The notes: generated by a model from the letters alone, not told the origin. A stretch of DNA of 64,000 nt from Nocardioides sp. ChNu-153 (GCF_030466625.1 NZ_JADEVT010000006.1:62001-126000); one strand, 5' to 3'; shown: positions 9,712-19,700, numbered from the stretch's first letter. Made by a program: numbers and translations.

Positions 9712-9751
9712 GCCGGGCAACGTACGCGGGGGGTCTGACACTCTTGCGGGC

Positions 9752-10675
9752 ATGGACCTGCGCATCTTCACCGAGCCCCAGATGGGGGCGACGTACGACG
9801 ACCTCCTCGCCGTCGCGCTGGAGGCCGAGCGGCTCGGCTTCGGCGCCTTCTTCCGCTCCGACCACTACCTGACGATGGGCGGCGACGGTCTCCCCGGTCC
9901 GACGGACGCCTGGACGACGCTGGCCGGCCTGGCCCGCGACACCAGCACGATCCGTCTCGGCACCCTCATGACCTCCGCGACCTTCCGCCACCCCGGCGTG
10001 CTCGCGATCCAGGTCGCGCAGGTGGACCAGATGTCGGGCGGCCGCGTCGAGCTCGGCCTCGGTGCGGGCTGGTTCGAGGCCGAGCACACGGCGTACGGCA
10101 TCCCGTTCCCCGACACGGGCGTGCGGTTCGACCGCTACGCCGAGCAGCTCGACGTCGTCACCGGGCTGTGGGGCACCCCGACCGGCGAGCTGTTCTCGTA
10201 CGCCGGGGAGCACTACCGGCTGACCGACTCCCCGGCCCTGCCGAAGCCCGTCCAGGACCGGGTCCCACTGCTCGTCGGTGGTCTCGGCAAGAAGCGGACG
10301 CCCGCCCTCGCGGCCCGTCACGCCGACGAGTTCAACCTGCCCTTCGTCGACCTCGACACCACGCGTGCCCAGCTCGCGCGCGTCGCCCGAGCCTGCGAGG
10401 CGATCGAGCGCGACCCCGCGACGATGACGTGGTCCAACGCGCTCGTCGTCTGCGTGGGCGAGACCGAGGCCGAGATCGACCGCCGGGCCGCGGCGATCGG
10501 CCGCGAGAAGGCCGAGCTGCGCCTCAACGGCCTGGCCGGCACCCCCGCGGAGGTCGTCGAGAAGCTCCGCGCGTACGGCGAGGCCGGCGCCCAGCGCGCC
10601 TACCTGCAGGTGCTGGACCTGTCCGACCTCGACCACCTGCGGCTCATCGCCGCCGAGGTGCTCCCGGAGGTCTGA
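9752..10675 (+). CDS. LLM-class F420-dependent oxidoreductase
   Basis: 307-residue TIM-barrel flavin/F420 oxidoreductase of the luciferase-like monooxygenase superfamily. It shows DLRIFTEPQMGATYDDLL at the start, RSDHYLTMGGDGLPGPTDAW, IRLGTLMTSATFRHPGVLA, the central LGLGAGWFEAEHTAYGIPFP and PLLVGGLGKKRTPALAARHADEFN. This pattern is typical of actinobacterial F420 members rather than FMN luciferases; the substrate cannot be told. The start is ATG 9752, 7 nt after CACTCT. Its last 32 bp overlap the end of the convergent gene at 10644. Confidence 0.92.
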   Translation: MDLRIFTEPQMGATYDDLLAVALEAERLGFGAFFRSDHYLTMGGDGLPGPTDAWTTLAGLARDTSTIRLGTLMTSATFRHPGVLAIQVAQVDQMSGGRVELGLGAGWFEAEHTAYGIPFPDTGVRFDRYAEQLDVVTGLWGTPTGELFSYAGEHYRLTDSPALPKPVQDRVPLLVGGLGKKRTPALAARHADEFNLPFVDLDTTRAQLARVARACEAIERDPATMTWSNALVVCVGETEAEIDRRAAAIGREKAELRLNGLAGTPAEVVEKLRAYGEAGAQRAYLQVLDLSDLDHLRLIAAEVLPEV

Positions 10676-11204
10676 GCCGCCGCCACCACGCCGGGCGCGC
10701 GGACCCGTCGTCCGCGTGTCCGGCCCCGGGGTACACCTCGTCGGTGCCGAGGTGGTCGAGGTGGCCGTCGTACTGGCCCACCTTGACCAGGGTGTCACCG
10801 TCGCGCAGCACGACCTGGAGGCCGTGCTCGGGCTCCCAGTCGCAGCCCGACTCGACGTCGACGTACCAGGCGCCGTCCTGCTGGAGGACGTGGAGCTCGT
10901 CGCCGATCCGCACCTGCGACCAGACCTGGTCCGGGCTCGCGAGGGCGACCTGTCCGCCGTTCGTCTCCACGGTGTCGCGGTAGTAGGCCCACAGGAACGG
11001 CGTGAGGCGCTCCCGGAAGCCGGCGGGCAGCGCGAGGAGCCGCCGCATCACGGCGGCCGCCGCGTCGAGGTCGCCGTCCGGGTCGTCGAGCACGAACCTG
11101 CCCGACACCCCGAGCGCCGGCACGACGTGGGTGTCCTCGCCGACGAGCCACCCCAGGCCGTCGTCGTCCGGTCGGAAGGAGCCGAGACCCGCCAGGTGCG
11201 TCAT
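10644..11204 (-). CDS. Conserved hypothetical protein
   Basis: 186-residue soluble protein that I cannot assign. It contains LGWLVGEDTHVVPALGVSGRFVLDD, AVMRRLLALPAGFRERLTPFLWAYYRDT and QVRIGDELHVLQQDGAWYVDVESGCDWEPEHGLQVVLRDG. The character resembles small immunity-like or DUF6985-type proteins, but this is only a guess. ATG 11204 is preferred over ATG 11216 because CATGAT lies 7 nt before it. The C-terminus is Arg/Pro-rich and overlaps the convergent LLM gene by 32 bp, so the true end of function may be earlier. Confidence 0.72.
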   Translation of the reverse strand: MTHLAGLGSFRPDDDGLGWLVGEDTHVVPALGVSGRFVLDDPDGDLDAAAAVMRRLLALPAGFRERLTPFLWAYYRDTVETNGGQVALASPDQVWSQVRIGDELHVLQQDGAWYVDVESGCDWEPEHGLQVVLRDGDTLVKVGQYDGHLDHLGTDEVYPGAGHADDGSARPAWWRRLRPPGAPRRR

Positions 11205-11284
11205 GGGCACGATCATGCCCCGTGCCGCCGGGGGCGACGGTGCGGCGTACGAGCGGGGAGCCGGGCAGCGCTAGCCTGTCCCTC

Positions 11285-12187
11285 GTGACCACCGCCGTTC
11301 CCGCCGCGCCCCTCGGCCGCGTCCTCACCGCCATGGCGACCGCCTTCCACGCCGACGGGTCGCTCGACCTCGACGGCACGCAGGCGATCGCGCGGCACCT
11401 GGTCACCAACGGCAACGACGGGATCGTCGTCTCGGGCACGACGGGGGAGTCGCCGACCACGACCCAGGCGGAGGACGGCGAGATCCTCGCCGCCGTGCGC
11501 GACGCCGTCGGCCCCGACGTCGTCCTCGTGGCGGGCGTCGGCACCAACGACACCCGCACGTCCGTCGAGCTCGCCCGCCAGGCGCGCGCGAGGGGCGCCG
11601 ACGGCGTGCTGCTCGTGACGCCGTACTACAGCAAGCCCGCCCAGCGCGGCATCCTCCACCACTTCCGCCAGGTGGCGGACGCCGCCGAGCTGCCCGTGAT
11701 GCTCTACGACATCCCCGGGCGCACCGGCTCGCAGATCGCGATGGCCTCCTACGAGGAGATGGCCTCGTGGGACGAGGTCGTCGCCGTCAAGGACGCGGTC
11801 GGCGACCTCGTGCGCGGGCACCGCATCTCCCAGCTCGGCTTCGCCGTCTACTCCGGTGACGACGCGCTGAACCTCGGCTGGCTCGCGTACGGCGCGGTCG
11901 GCGTCGTCTCCGTGTGCGGCCACGCGGCCGGCAACGAGCTGCGCGCCATGGTCGAGGCCCACCTCGGCGGCGACGCGCTCGGCGCGCACCAGGTCTTCAC
12001 GCGGTTGCTCCCCGCGTTCGACGCCATGATGGGCGTCCCCAACTACGGAGCCACCACCGCCAAGGCTGCGCTGCAGCTGCTCGGCGTCCTCCCCAACCGG
12101 AACGTGCGCAGCCCGCTCGTTCCCCTCGACGACGCGGAGGTCGCCGCCCTGCGGGCCGGCCTCGAGGCGTCGGGGCTCATCCCCTAG
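11285..12187 (+). CDS. dapA: 4-hydroxy-tetrahydrodipicolinate synthase
   Basis: Condenses pyruvate with aspartate semialdehyde, committing to lysine and diaminopimelate for the cell wall. 300 residues, the usual length. Motifs are VSGTTGESPTTTQAED for pyruvate binding, LLVTPYYSKPAQRGILHHF, MLYDIPGRTGSQIA with the catalytic Tyr, and VVAVKDAVGD with the Schiff-base Lys. GTG 11285 follows TAGCCT by 7 nt (leaderless). RNase J begins 8 nt after the stop, the usual actinobacterial dapA-rnj pair. Confidence 0.97.
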   Translation: MTTAVPAAPLGRVLTAMATAFHADGSLDLDGTQAIARHLVTNGNDGIVVSGTTGESPTTTQAEDGEILAAVRDAVGPDVVLVAGVGTNDTRTSVELARQARARGADGVLLVTPYYSKPAQRGILHHFRQVADAAELPVMLYDIPGRTGSQIAMASYEEMASWDEVVAVKDAVGDLVRGHRISQLGFAVYSGDDALNLGWLAYGAVGVVSVCGHAAGNELRAMVEAHLGGDALGAHQVFTRLLPAFDAMMGVPNYGATTAKAALQLLGVLPNRNVRSPLVPLDDAEVAALRAGLEASGLIP

Positions 12188-12195
12188 GAGATCGC

Positions 12196-13887
12196 TTGTC
12201 CCACCCCCACCCCGAGCTGACCGCTCCTCCGACTCTGCCGAAGGGTGGCCTCCGGGTCATCCCGCTGGGCGGCCTCGGCGAGGTCGGCCGCAACATGACG
12301 GTCTTCGAGTACGACGGCCGCCTGCTGGTCGTCGACTGCGGCGTCCTGTTCCCCGAGGACCACCACCCGGGCGTCGACCTGATCCTCCCGGACTTCGCCG
12401 CCATCCGGGACCGCCTCGACGCCATCGAGGCGCTCGTGCTGACGCACGGCCACGAGGACCACATCGGCGCCACGCCGTACCTCCTGCGCGAGCGCGGGGA
12501 CATCCCGCTCGTCGGCTCGAAGCTGACGCTGGCGCTGCTGGAGAGCAAGTTCCGCGAGCACCGGCTGAAGAACACGGTGCACCACGTCGTGGCCGCGGGC
12601 GACGTCATCTCCTTCGGGCCGTTCGAGCTCGAGTTCGTGGCCGTCAACCACTCGATCCCCGACGCGCTGGCGGTGGCGATCCGCACCGGCGCCGGGCTGG
12701 TCCTGCACACCGGCGACTTCAAGATGGACCAGCTGCCCCTCGACGGCCGCATCACCGACCTCAACGCGTTCGCGCGGCTGGGGGAGGAGGGCGTGGACCT
12801 CTTCCTGACGGACTCCACGAACGCCGAGGTCCCCGGGTTCACGACCCACGAGAAGGACATCACCCCGTCGCTGGACCGGGCGTTCTACAACAGCAGCCAG
12901 CGCATCATCGTGGCCTGCTTCGCCTCCCACGTGCACCGCGTGCAGCAGGTGCTCGACGCCGCCGTGAAGCACGGTCGGAAGGTCGCCTGGGTGGGCCGCT
13001 CGATGGTGCGCAACATGGGCATCGCCCGCGAGCTCGGCTACCTGACGGTGCCCCCGGGCCTCATCGTGGACGCCAAGGAGCTCGGCAAGCTGCCGCCCCA
13101 CCAGCAGGTGCTCATCTCCACCGGCTCCCAGGGCGAGCCGCTGTCGGCCCTGAGCCGCATCGCGCAGCGCAGCCACAGCTTCGTGCACCTGGAGGAGAAC
13201 GACACGGTCATCCTGGCCAGCTCGCTCATCCCCGGCAACGAGAACGCGGTCTACCGCGTCATCAACGGCCTCTCGCGCCTCGGCGCCAACGTCGTGCACA
13301 AGGGCAACGCGATGGTGCACGTCTCGGGCCACGCCAGCGCCGGCGAGCTCCTCTACTGCTACAACATCGTGAAGCCCCGCAACGTGCTGCCCGTGCACGG
13401 CGAGGTGCGGCACATGCGGGCCAACGGCGACCTCGCGCGGGCCACCGGCGTGCCCGCCGACCGCGTGCTGCTCGCCGAGGACGGTGTCGTCGTCGACCTG
13501 GTCGACGGGGTCGCGTCGGTCACCGGCAAGGTCGAGTGCGGCTACGTCTTCGTCGACGGCTCCACCGTCGGCGGCATCTCCGAGTCGTCGCTGAAGGACC
13601 GCCGCATCCTGGGCGAGGAGGGCTTCGTCTCCGTCATCGTCGTCGTCGACACGGTGACGGGGAAGGTGCTGAGCGGGCCCGAGATCCACGCCCGCGGCTT
13701 CGCCGAGGAGGCCTCGAAGTTCGACAAGGTCCGCGGTCCGCTGCTGGCTGCCGTCGAGCAGGCGATGGCCGACGGCACGACCGACACCTACCAGCTGCAG
13801 CAGACCATGCGCCGCGTCGTCGGCCGCTGGGTCGGCAACCAGCTGCGCCGCCGGCCGATGATCGTCCCGGTGGTCGTCGAGGCCTGA
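12196..13887 (+). CDS. rnj: Ribonuclease J
   Basis: Metallo-beta-lactamase/beta-CASP ribonuclease with 5'-3' exo- and endonuclease activity, for mRNA decay and rRNA maturation. 563 residues. The zinc motif THGHEDHIGATPYLL is near residue 81, then HTGDFKMDQ, the beta-CASP block with CFASHVHRVQQVLDAA and SHSFVHLEENDTVILASSLIPGNE, and the late motif HVSGHASAGELL. The TTG start at 12196 is supported by AGGAG at 12186-12190 with 5 nt spacing, one of the few clear ribosome sites here. It is co-transcribed with dapA and ends before a strong hairpin. Confidence 0.97.
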   Translation: MSHPHPELTAPPTLPKGGLRVIPLGGLGEVGRNMTVFEYDGRLLVVDCGVLFPEDHHPGVDLILPDFAAIRDRLDAIEALVLTHGHEDHIGATPYLLRERGDIPLVGSKLTLALLESKFREHRLKNTVHHVVAAGDVISFGPFELEFVAVNHSIPDALAVAIRTGAGLVLHTGDFKMDQLPLDGRITDLNAFARLGEEGVDLFLTDSTNAEVPGFTTHEKDITPSLDRAFYNSSQRIIVACFASHVHRVQQVLDAAVKHGRKVAWVGRSMVRNMGIARELGYLTVPPGLIVDAKELGKLPPHQQVLISTGSQGEPLSALSRIAQRSHSFVHLEENDTVILASSLIPGNENAVYRVINGLSRLGANVVHKGNAMVHVSGHASAGELLYCYNIVKPRNVLPVHGEVRHMRANGDLARATGVPADRVLLAEDGVVVDLVDGVASVTGKVECGYVFVDGSTVGGISESSLKDRRILGEEGFVSVIVVVDTVTGKVLSGPEIHARGFAEEASKFDKVRGPLLAAVEQAMADGTTDTYQLQQTMRRVVGRWVGNQLRRRPMIVPVVVEA

Positions 13888-13917
13888 GGCCCGCACCCGC
13901 ACCGCTCGTACGACGCG

Positions 13918-13957
13918 CACCGGCGCCCGGCTCCCTCGTGGGGGCCGGGCGCCGGTG
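13918..13957 (+). terminator. Hairpin terminator after RNase J
   Basis: Perfect 14-bp stem, CACCGGCGCCCGGC at 13918-13931 pairing with 13944-13957, loop of 12 nt. There is no T-run, as is usual at this GC content. It lies between the convergent rnj and slipin genes, so it can serve both directions. Confidence 0.85.
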
Positions 13958-13978
13958 CGTCGGGGCCGGGCGGGGCGC

Positions 13979-14650
13979 TCAGACCTCGATGCGCACCGAG
14001 GAGCCCATCGGTACCGCCTCGACGAGCCGCAGCCGGGCGAGCGCGGGGTGCTCCTCGAGCAGCCGCGCGCCGTTGGCGAGCGCCCGCAGCGACGCCACCT
14101 CGGCGCGGGCGCGCTCGAGGGACGCCTGCCCCTGCAGGCGGGCGGTGAGCTGCGCGGCGTACGCCTCGCGAACCTCCGGCGGCAGCACCACGTCCTTGAG
14201 CACGACCTGGCGCACCTCGATCCCGAGGTCCGCGACCCGCGAGCGCGCGGCCTCCGTCAGGGCCGTCTCGTCGAGCGCCGGGCCGCGGCCGCGCACGAGG
14301 TCGTCCGTGGTCGCGGCTCCCACCACGTCCCGAACCGCGAGCTGCGCGGCGAGGTAGAGCAGGTCCGTCGGCTCGTCGGCCGCCGCCACGTGCACGGCCG
14401 CGTCGACCACGCGCCAGCGCACGGTGACGGTCGCCTGCACCACGACGCCGTCGGCGTCGGGCACGCGCTGGGTGGCGGTGGTGAGCAGCTGCTCGGTGGT
14501 CGGCACCCCGGTGTACGTCGCGCGCCGGGGGCGCCGGTAGCGGCCGGGCTCGAGGAGGCGGCGGACGGCGCCGTCGACGTGCTCGACGCAGACCTGGCCG
14601 GCGGGGACCGTCAGGTGGCGGACGAAGGGGTTCCAGGACTTCGGTGACAT
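13979..14650 (-). CDS. Slipin/band 7 (SPFH) family protein
   Basis: 223-residue SPFH-domain protein, the stomatin/slipin type that forms membrane-associated oligomers. The SPFH domain covers most of the protein: VPAGQVCVEHVDGAVRRLLEPGRY at 15-38, VVVQATVTVRWRVVDAAVHV near 70, and LAVRDVVGAATTDDLVRGRG. A short helical tail (AQLTARLQGQASLERARAEVASLRALANGARLL) follows. The usual N-terminal membrane helix is missing, so it may be soluble or peripheral. ATG 14650 has a good ribosome site, GGAGG about 8 nt upstream. It is followed by the shared hairpin at 13918-13957. Confidence 0.86.
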   Translation of the reverse strand: MSPKSWNPFVRHLTVPAGQVCVEHVDGAVRRLLEPGRYRRPRRATYTGVPTTEQLLTTATQRVPDADGVVVQATVTVRWRVVDAAVHVAAADEPTDLLYLAAQLAVRDVVGAATTDDLVRGRGPALDETALTEAARSRVADLGIEVRQVVLKDVVLPPEVREAYAAQLTARLQGQASLERARAEVASLRALANGARLLEEHPALARLRLVEAVPMGSSVRIEV

Positions 14651-14979
14651 GGTGCGGTGCCTCCTTCCGAGGCGTCGGGTGGTGCTGTGCGGTCAGGTGC
14701 GGGTGGTGCGGGTGGGGCCCGGCCGCCGGCCGGACCGGGGACGGGGAGCCGGACGTCGTGCTGACCGTCCGGTCCGCTGGTCCCGGGTCGTGCTGCCGGC
14801 GGCCGGACCCCGGGGAGCCGGTCCGACGTGCGGTGTCCGGCAGACAGCCGTCGACAGCGGCAGTGGCGGGGTACGAGGCGCGGGACCACGCTCCGGCAAC
14901 GCCGTCGTGGCCGCTGATCCCGCCGCCGCAGGACCCTACGGGCGGGCCGTGCCCCGGCGCACCCGGTTTTTCCGAGCCC
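14651..14979. other. 329-bp non-coding gap, GC-rich with inverted repeats
   Basis: Upstream region of the slipin gene and 3' flank of the gene at 14980. It holds several dispersed inverted copies of GGACCGG/CCGGTCC around 14725-14830 and runs of CGG/GCC, but no open frame with coding character, no tRNA and no convincing promoter box. It may contain the slipin promoter and the end of the upstream transcript. I see nothing else in it. Confidence 0.5.
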
Positions 14980-16059
14980 TCAGGGTGTGCGGTCGACGAC
15001 GCAGTACGGCGCGCCGCTGGGGTCGGCGAGCACCGACCACCACTGGCGCCGGTCGCGGACCTCGGCGCCCAGGGCGACGTGGCGGGCCACCTCCGCCTCG
15101 CGGTCGTCGCAGGCGACGTCGAGATGGGCCGTGACGCGGGGCCGGTCGTCGTCGACAGCCTGGACGAGCAGGCGCAGCGGCTGCCCGGCGGGCCGGTGCA
15201 GGGCGGTGAACCCCCGGAGGTCGCTCGGCCGGGCGGGCCAGCCGGTGAGGGCGCCCCAGAACGCGGCCTCGTCGTCGTGGAGCGCGGCGGGCGCGTCGAG
15301 GCACACCTGGTCGACCAGCGAGCGGCCGCCGGGCCAGGCGACGGGCGGGGTCCGCAGCGCGGCCGGGTGCGCGACGAGGCAGAACGGCAACCCGCCCGGG
15401 GAGTCGAGCACGACGTACCCGTGCTCGCTGCGGTGCACCACCCGGGCGCCGAGCCCGACCGCGCGTCGCGCGGCCCGCCCGGGGTCGGGCACGTGCAGGT
15501 CGAGGTGCAGCCGGGTGGGGGCGTCGGCGGGGCCGGTGGCGACGCGCTGGGCGCGGAGGTGGTCGTGGCCCCCGGGCGGGACGAGGGTGGTGAACTCGTT
15601 CGCGTCGCCGCGGGGGACGGAGAGGGTGGAGCCGCTGACCGCTGCCCAGAAGGCCGGCACCCGGTCCCAGTGCGCCGGGGCCACGTCGAGGAAGGCACTC
15701 ACCCAGAACGGGCGTCCGGCGGTCGCGTCGTCGGTGGCGACGGGCTTGTGGAGGACCGCCGAGGTCGGCGCGACGACGAGGTCGTCGCCCACCACACGGG
15801 CGGTGCCGTCGACGAGGAGCGAGAAGCCCGGGGCGTCGGCGGGCGGCCACACGACCGTGACGCCCGGGCGCGTCGCAGCGTTGCGCAGCGAGCCGCCGCC
15901 GGGGGAGGGGAGCAGGAGCGTCCCGTCAGCAGCCGGCACGGGGGCGACGTGCACCGCCTTGGGGTGGGTGCCGCCCGTGGTCAGCAGGTAGGGGTGGTCA
16001 CCGGTGCCGGGCGCGGCGATCGCGGCGGCCAGGTCCGCGAGGGCGACGGGGATGCTCAT
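14980..16059 (-). CDS. Flavin split-barrel domain fused to two VOC domains
   Basis: 359-residue fusion. Residues 1-105 look like a pyridoxamine-phosphate-oxidase-type split barrel (HPYLLTTGGTHPKAVHVAPVPAADG, then GSLRNAATRPGVTVVWPP and FSLLVDGTARVVGDDLVVAP). Residues 115-235 and 240-359 are two glyoxalase/VOC units. The first has HLDLHVPDPGRAARRAVGLGARVV and VVLDSPGGLPFCLV; the second has TAHLDVACDDREAEVARHVALGAEV and SVLADPSGAPYCVVD. Start ATG 16059 follows TAGCGT by 7 nt. It is the last gene of the leftward run after yhhN. A redox or detoxification role is inferred only from the folds. Confidence 0.83.
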   Translation of the reverse strand: MSIPVALADLAAAIAAPGTGDHPYLLTTGGTHPKAVHVAPVPAADGTLLLPSPGGGSLRNAATRPGVTVVWPPADAPGFSLLVDGTARVVGDDLVVAPTSAVLHKPVATDDATAGRPFWVSAFLDVAPAHWDRVPAFWAAVSGSTLSVPRGDANEFTTLVPPGGHDHLRAQRVATGPADAPTRLHLDLHVPDPGRAARRAVGLGARVVHRSEHGYVVLDSPGGLPFCLVAHPAALRTPPVAWPGGRSLVDQVCLDAPAALHDDEAAFWGALTGWPARPSDLRGFTALHRPAGQPLRLLVQAVDDDRPRVTAHLDVACDDREAEVARHVALGAEVRDRRQWWSVLADPSGAPYCVVDRTP

Positions 16060-16069
16060 GCGCGTGACG

Positions 16070-16756
16070 CTAGCCCTCGCCGCGGGCCAGGGCGGCCAGC
16101 ACGCCGAGCACGATGAGCACTCGCCCGACGTGGTAGGTCGTCATCACCGCGACGTGCGGGTACGGCGCCACCCACCCCCGCGGCCGGTCGAACCGGTCGA
16201 GCGCCAGCACCGTGTCGCTGACGACGAAGACCGCGGCGCCGACCACCACCAGGGGCTCGCCGGTGGCGCCCGCGGTGAGGAGCATGGCCCCGATGACGGC
16301 CGTGTAGACCGCCACGGGGAGCGCCGTCGCGGGCCCGTCGTCGCGCAGCACGCGCGGCAGCACCGTCCGCGTCGCCGCGAGGGAGCCGAGCAGCACGACG
16401 GCGGCGGCCGCCACCCACCACGACCAGCCGGCGCCCAGGGCGACGAAGGCCGCGACGTACGCGAGGTGGCCGACGAGGAACGCGGCCAGGCCCGCCAGGA
16501 AGCGCCCGCGGGAGTCGCCGAGGAGGAACGTGTCGCCGACGGCGCCCAGCAGCAGCGCGACGACGAGCCAGCGCCCGGCGGTGGTGTCGAGCACCCCGCC
16601 GGCGAGCGCGGCCGCCGTCAGCGCGAGGAGCACGACGGGCTTGACCAGGGCCTCGGTGCGCCGGTCCTCGCGCGCGACGGCCCACCAGTCCAGGAGGGCG
16701 GTCACGGCGACGAGGCCCCACGCGAGGGCGGGTACGGCGGTCGTCTCGACGGGCAC
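16070..16756 (-). CDS. YhhN/TMEM86-type membrane protein (lysoplasmalogenase family)
   Basis: 228-residue integral membrane protein with about eight hydrophobic helices. The YhhN family includes animal lysoplasmalogenases; bacterial roles are largely unknown. Family-type features are the conserved acidic residues in LVKPVVLLAL, LLGAVGDTFLLGDSRGRFLAGLAAFLVGHLAY and VVSDTVLALDRF. The GTG at 16756 begins 17 bp after the cydDC stop, so it is probably part of the cytochrome bd transcript. I see no sequence-based reason for a link to bd oxidase beyond that position. Confidence 0.87.
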   Translation of the reverse strand: MPVETTAVPALAWGLVAVTALLDWWAVAREDRRTEALVKPVVLLALTAAALAGGVLDTTAGRWLVVALLLGAVGDTFLLGDSRGRFLAGLAAFLVGHLAYVAAFVALGAGWSWWVAAAAVVLLGSLAATRTVLPRVLRDDGPATALPVAVYTAVIGAMLLTAGATGEPLVVVGAAVFVVSDTVLALDRFDRPRGWVAPYPHVAVMTTYHVGRVLIVLGVLAALARGEG

Positions 16757-16773
16757 CGCCGCAGCATCGCAGG

Positions 16774-19700
16774 TCAGCGGCCGGCAGGGACCTCGTCGGG
16801 GGACGCGTCCCGCGCCGCCCCCAGGTCGAGCACGGTGTCCATCCGGTCGAGGCCGGCGGTGCCGTGGGTGATCCACACGACCGAGCGTCCCGCGGCCGCG
16901 TCGAGGAGGTCGGCGGTCACGGCCTCGGCGGTGGCGGCGTCGAGGTGCGCGGTCGGCTCGTCGAGCACGAGGACCGGGGTGTCGGCGAGCAGCGCCCGGG
17001 CCAGGCCGAGGCGGGCGCGCTCCCCGCCGGAGACGCCCCGCCCGCCGTCGCCGACGCGGGTGGCCAGGCCGTCGGGCAGGTCGGCGAGCCACAGGTCGAG
17101 CCGGGCGCGCCGGAGCGCGTCGGTGACCTCGGCGTCGCTGGCCCCGGGGCGGGCGAGCCGCACGTTCTCGGCGACGGTGGAGGCGAAGAGGTAGGGGTCG
17201 TCGTCGACCAGCCCCGTCCGGCGCCGCACCTCGTCGGCCGCGAGCGTGCTGACGTCGACGGCCGGGTCGCCCAGCAGGTGCCGGCCGTCGCGGGGGCCGA
17301 GGAACCGCACGAGCACCGCGGCCATCGTCGACTTCCCGCAGCCGGACGGTCCGACGACGCCGACGTGGCTCCCGGCCGGCAGGTCGAGCTCGAACGGGCC
17401 GACGCCCGTGTCGTCGCTCCACCCGGCGGTGGCGTGCTGGAGGCGGACATCGGCGGCGCCCGGGCCTGCCGGCAGGGGGGCGGGGTTCGCCGGGTCGGCG
17501 ACGGCGGGCGGCAGGGCGTCGAGGTCGGCGATGCGCGCGGCCGCCACGGTGGTGGAGACGCGCAGCGCGCCCGCGTCGGCCAGGGGCGACACGACGTCGG
17601 CCAGGGCGAGCGGCAGGAGCAGCAGCAGCGCCAGCACCGGGGCCCCGACCTCGCCGGCCGCCAGGGCGTCGGCCCCCAGGAGCGCGACGACGACGACCGC
17701 GAGCGCGGCGGCGACCGGGGCCCACGCGCGGGCGAGCGCGATCCAGGCGGCGTCGCGGGTGGCGGCCGCGGCCAGGTCGCGACCGGCGGCGCGCACCTCG
17801 GCGCGGGCCACCTCGTCCTGCTGCCAGGCGACGAGCTCGCGGGCGTCGGCCAGCGTGCCGAGCACCCGGTCGGCCACCCGGGCCCGGGCGGCGACGGTGC
17901 GCGCGGCGGTGCGGCGCACGCCGTACCGGCCCGTGCACCAGGCCGCGACGGCGGCGAGCGCGGCGACGCCGACGGTGGCGGCCCCCGCGGACGGCAGCAG
18001 TGGTACGGCGACCGCCCCGGCCAGGGCGAGCACGCCGACGACGGTCGCGACCGGCATCCGCACCCGCAGGCGCTCGTCGAGCAGGCTGTCGACGTCGTCG
18101 ACGACGGTCGCGAGGAGGTCGCCGCGGCGGCGACCGCCGAGGCGGCCGGGCACGAGCGGGACGAGCGCGTCGTAGACCCGCGCCCGGCGCTCGGCCAGCT
18201 CACGCAGCGCGACGTCGTGGGAGACCAGGCGCTCGGCGTAGCGCAGCGCCGGGCGCCCCAGGCCGAAGGTGCGCACCCCGACGATCGCCACCATGAGCAT
18301 CAGCACCGGCGGCTGCTCGGAGGCCCGCACGATGAGCCAGCCCGCGGTCGCGGTGAGGGCGACCCCGCAGGCCGAGGCGAGCACGCCGAGGGCGACCGCC
18401 AGCACCCAGCGTCGCCGCGCCGCCGCCGGCGTGGGGTCGGGGGCGGGAGTGGGGGTTCCCCCGCCTACGTGGGGAGACCTGTGGTCTGCGGCCGATGCCT
18501 GGCTCGCTGAGACCAGGTCACCCCGCCTCTGCGGGGAGACCTGGGGCGCCTGGGGCCCCTCGGACAGGGCGATCCGGTGGTCGGCGGCGGCGACGAGGGC
18601 GGGACGGTGGGCGACGGCGACGACGCAACGGGTGCGGGCCAGGTCGCGCACGACGTCGACGAGCACGCGCTCGGTCTCGGCGTCGAGGTGGGCGGTGGGC
18701 TCGTCGAGCAGCACGTACGGGCGGTCGCTCAGCACGACGCGGGCCACGGCGAGGCGGGCGCGCTGGCCGGCGGAGAGCCCGGCGCCGTCCTCGCCCAGCT
18801 CGGTGTCGAGTCCGTCCGGCAGGGCGCGCACGACGCCGCCGAGCCGGACCGCCTCGAGCGCGGCCCACACATCGGCCTCGGCGGCGCCCGGCCGGCCCAC
18901 GAGCAGGTTCGCGCGGATCGTGGTGCCCGCGAGCCACGGTCGCTGGCTCGTCGTGGCGAGGTGGCGGCGCCAGAGCGCGGGGTCGACGCCGGCGAGGTCG
19001 GTGCCGCCGACCCGCAGCGAGCCGGCGTACCCCAGCTCGCCGCGCAGCGCCGCCAGCAACGTCGACTTGCCGCTGCCCGAGCGGCCGACCACGACGGTCA
19101 GCCCGCGGGCGGGCACCACCGCGTCGAGCCCGTCGACGACGGGGGAGGTGGCGCCGGGCCAGGTCACCGTGAGGCCCTCGAGGCGCAGGTCGCCCTGGAG
19201 GGGGTACGGCGCCGCGTCCGGCTGCGGGGCCGTCCCCCTGGCCTCCGGCACCTCGCCGACGGCGCCCGAGGTCAGCGCGTCGATCGCCTCGAACGTGGCG
19301 GTGCCCTCGGCGGCGGCGTGGAACTCGGCGCCGACGCGGCGCAGCGGCCAGTACGCCTCGGGCGCCAGCAGCAGCACGGCGAGCGCGGTCTGCAGCTCGA
19401 GACCCCCGTGGGCCAGGCGCAGACCGACGAGCACGGCGACGAGTGCCACCGAGATGGTGGCGATCAGCTCGAGCGCGGCGGACGACGCGAACGCGAGGCG
19501 CAGCACGTCGGTGTTCGCGCGGCGGTAGCGGTCGGTCACCTCACGGATCCGCGGCGCCTGGGCGCGGGCCCGGCGGTGCGCGACGAGGGTGGGCAGCCCG
19601 CGGACCACGTCGACGAAGTGCCCGGCGAGCTGGCTGAGCACCCGCCACTGACGGTCGGCGCGCTCCCGCGTCGTCATCCCGATGAGGATCGCGAAGACCG

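Noticed and set aside
18454..18544. A functional CRISPR array
   Set aside because: Only two imperfect repeats, no cas genes or leader nearby, and the stretch is coding. Kept only as a CRISPR-like element.
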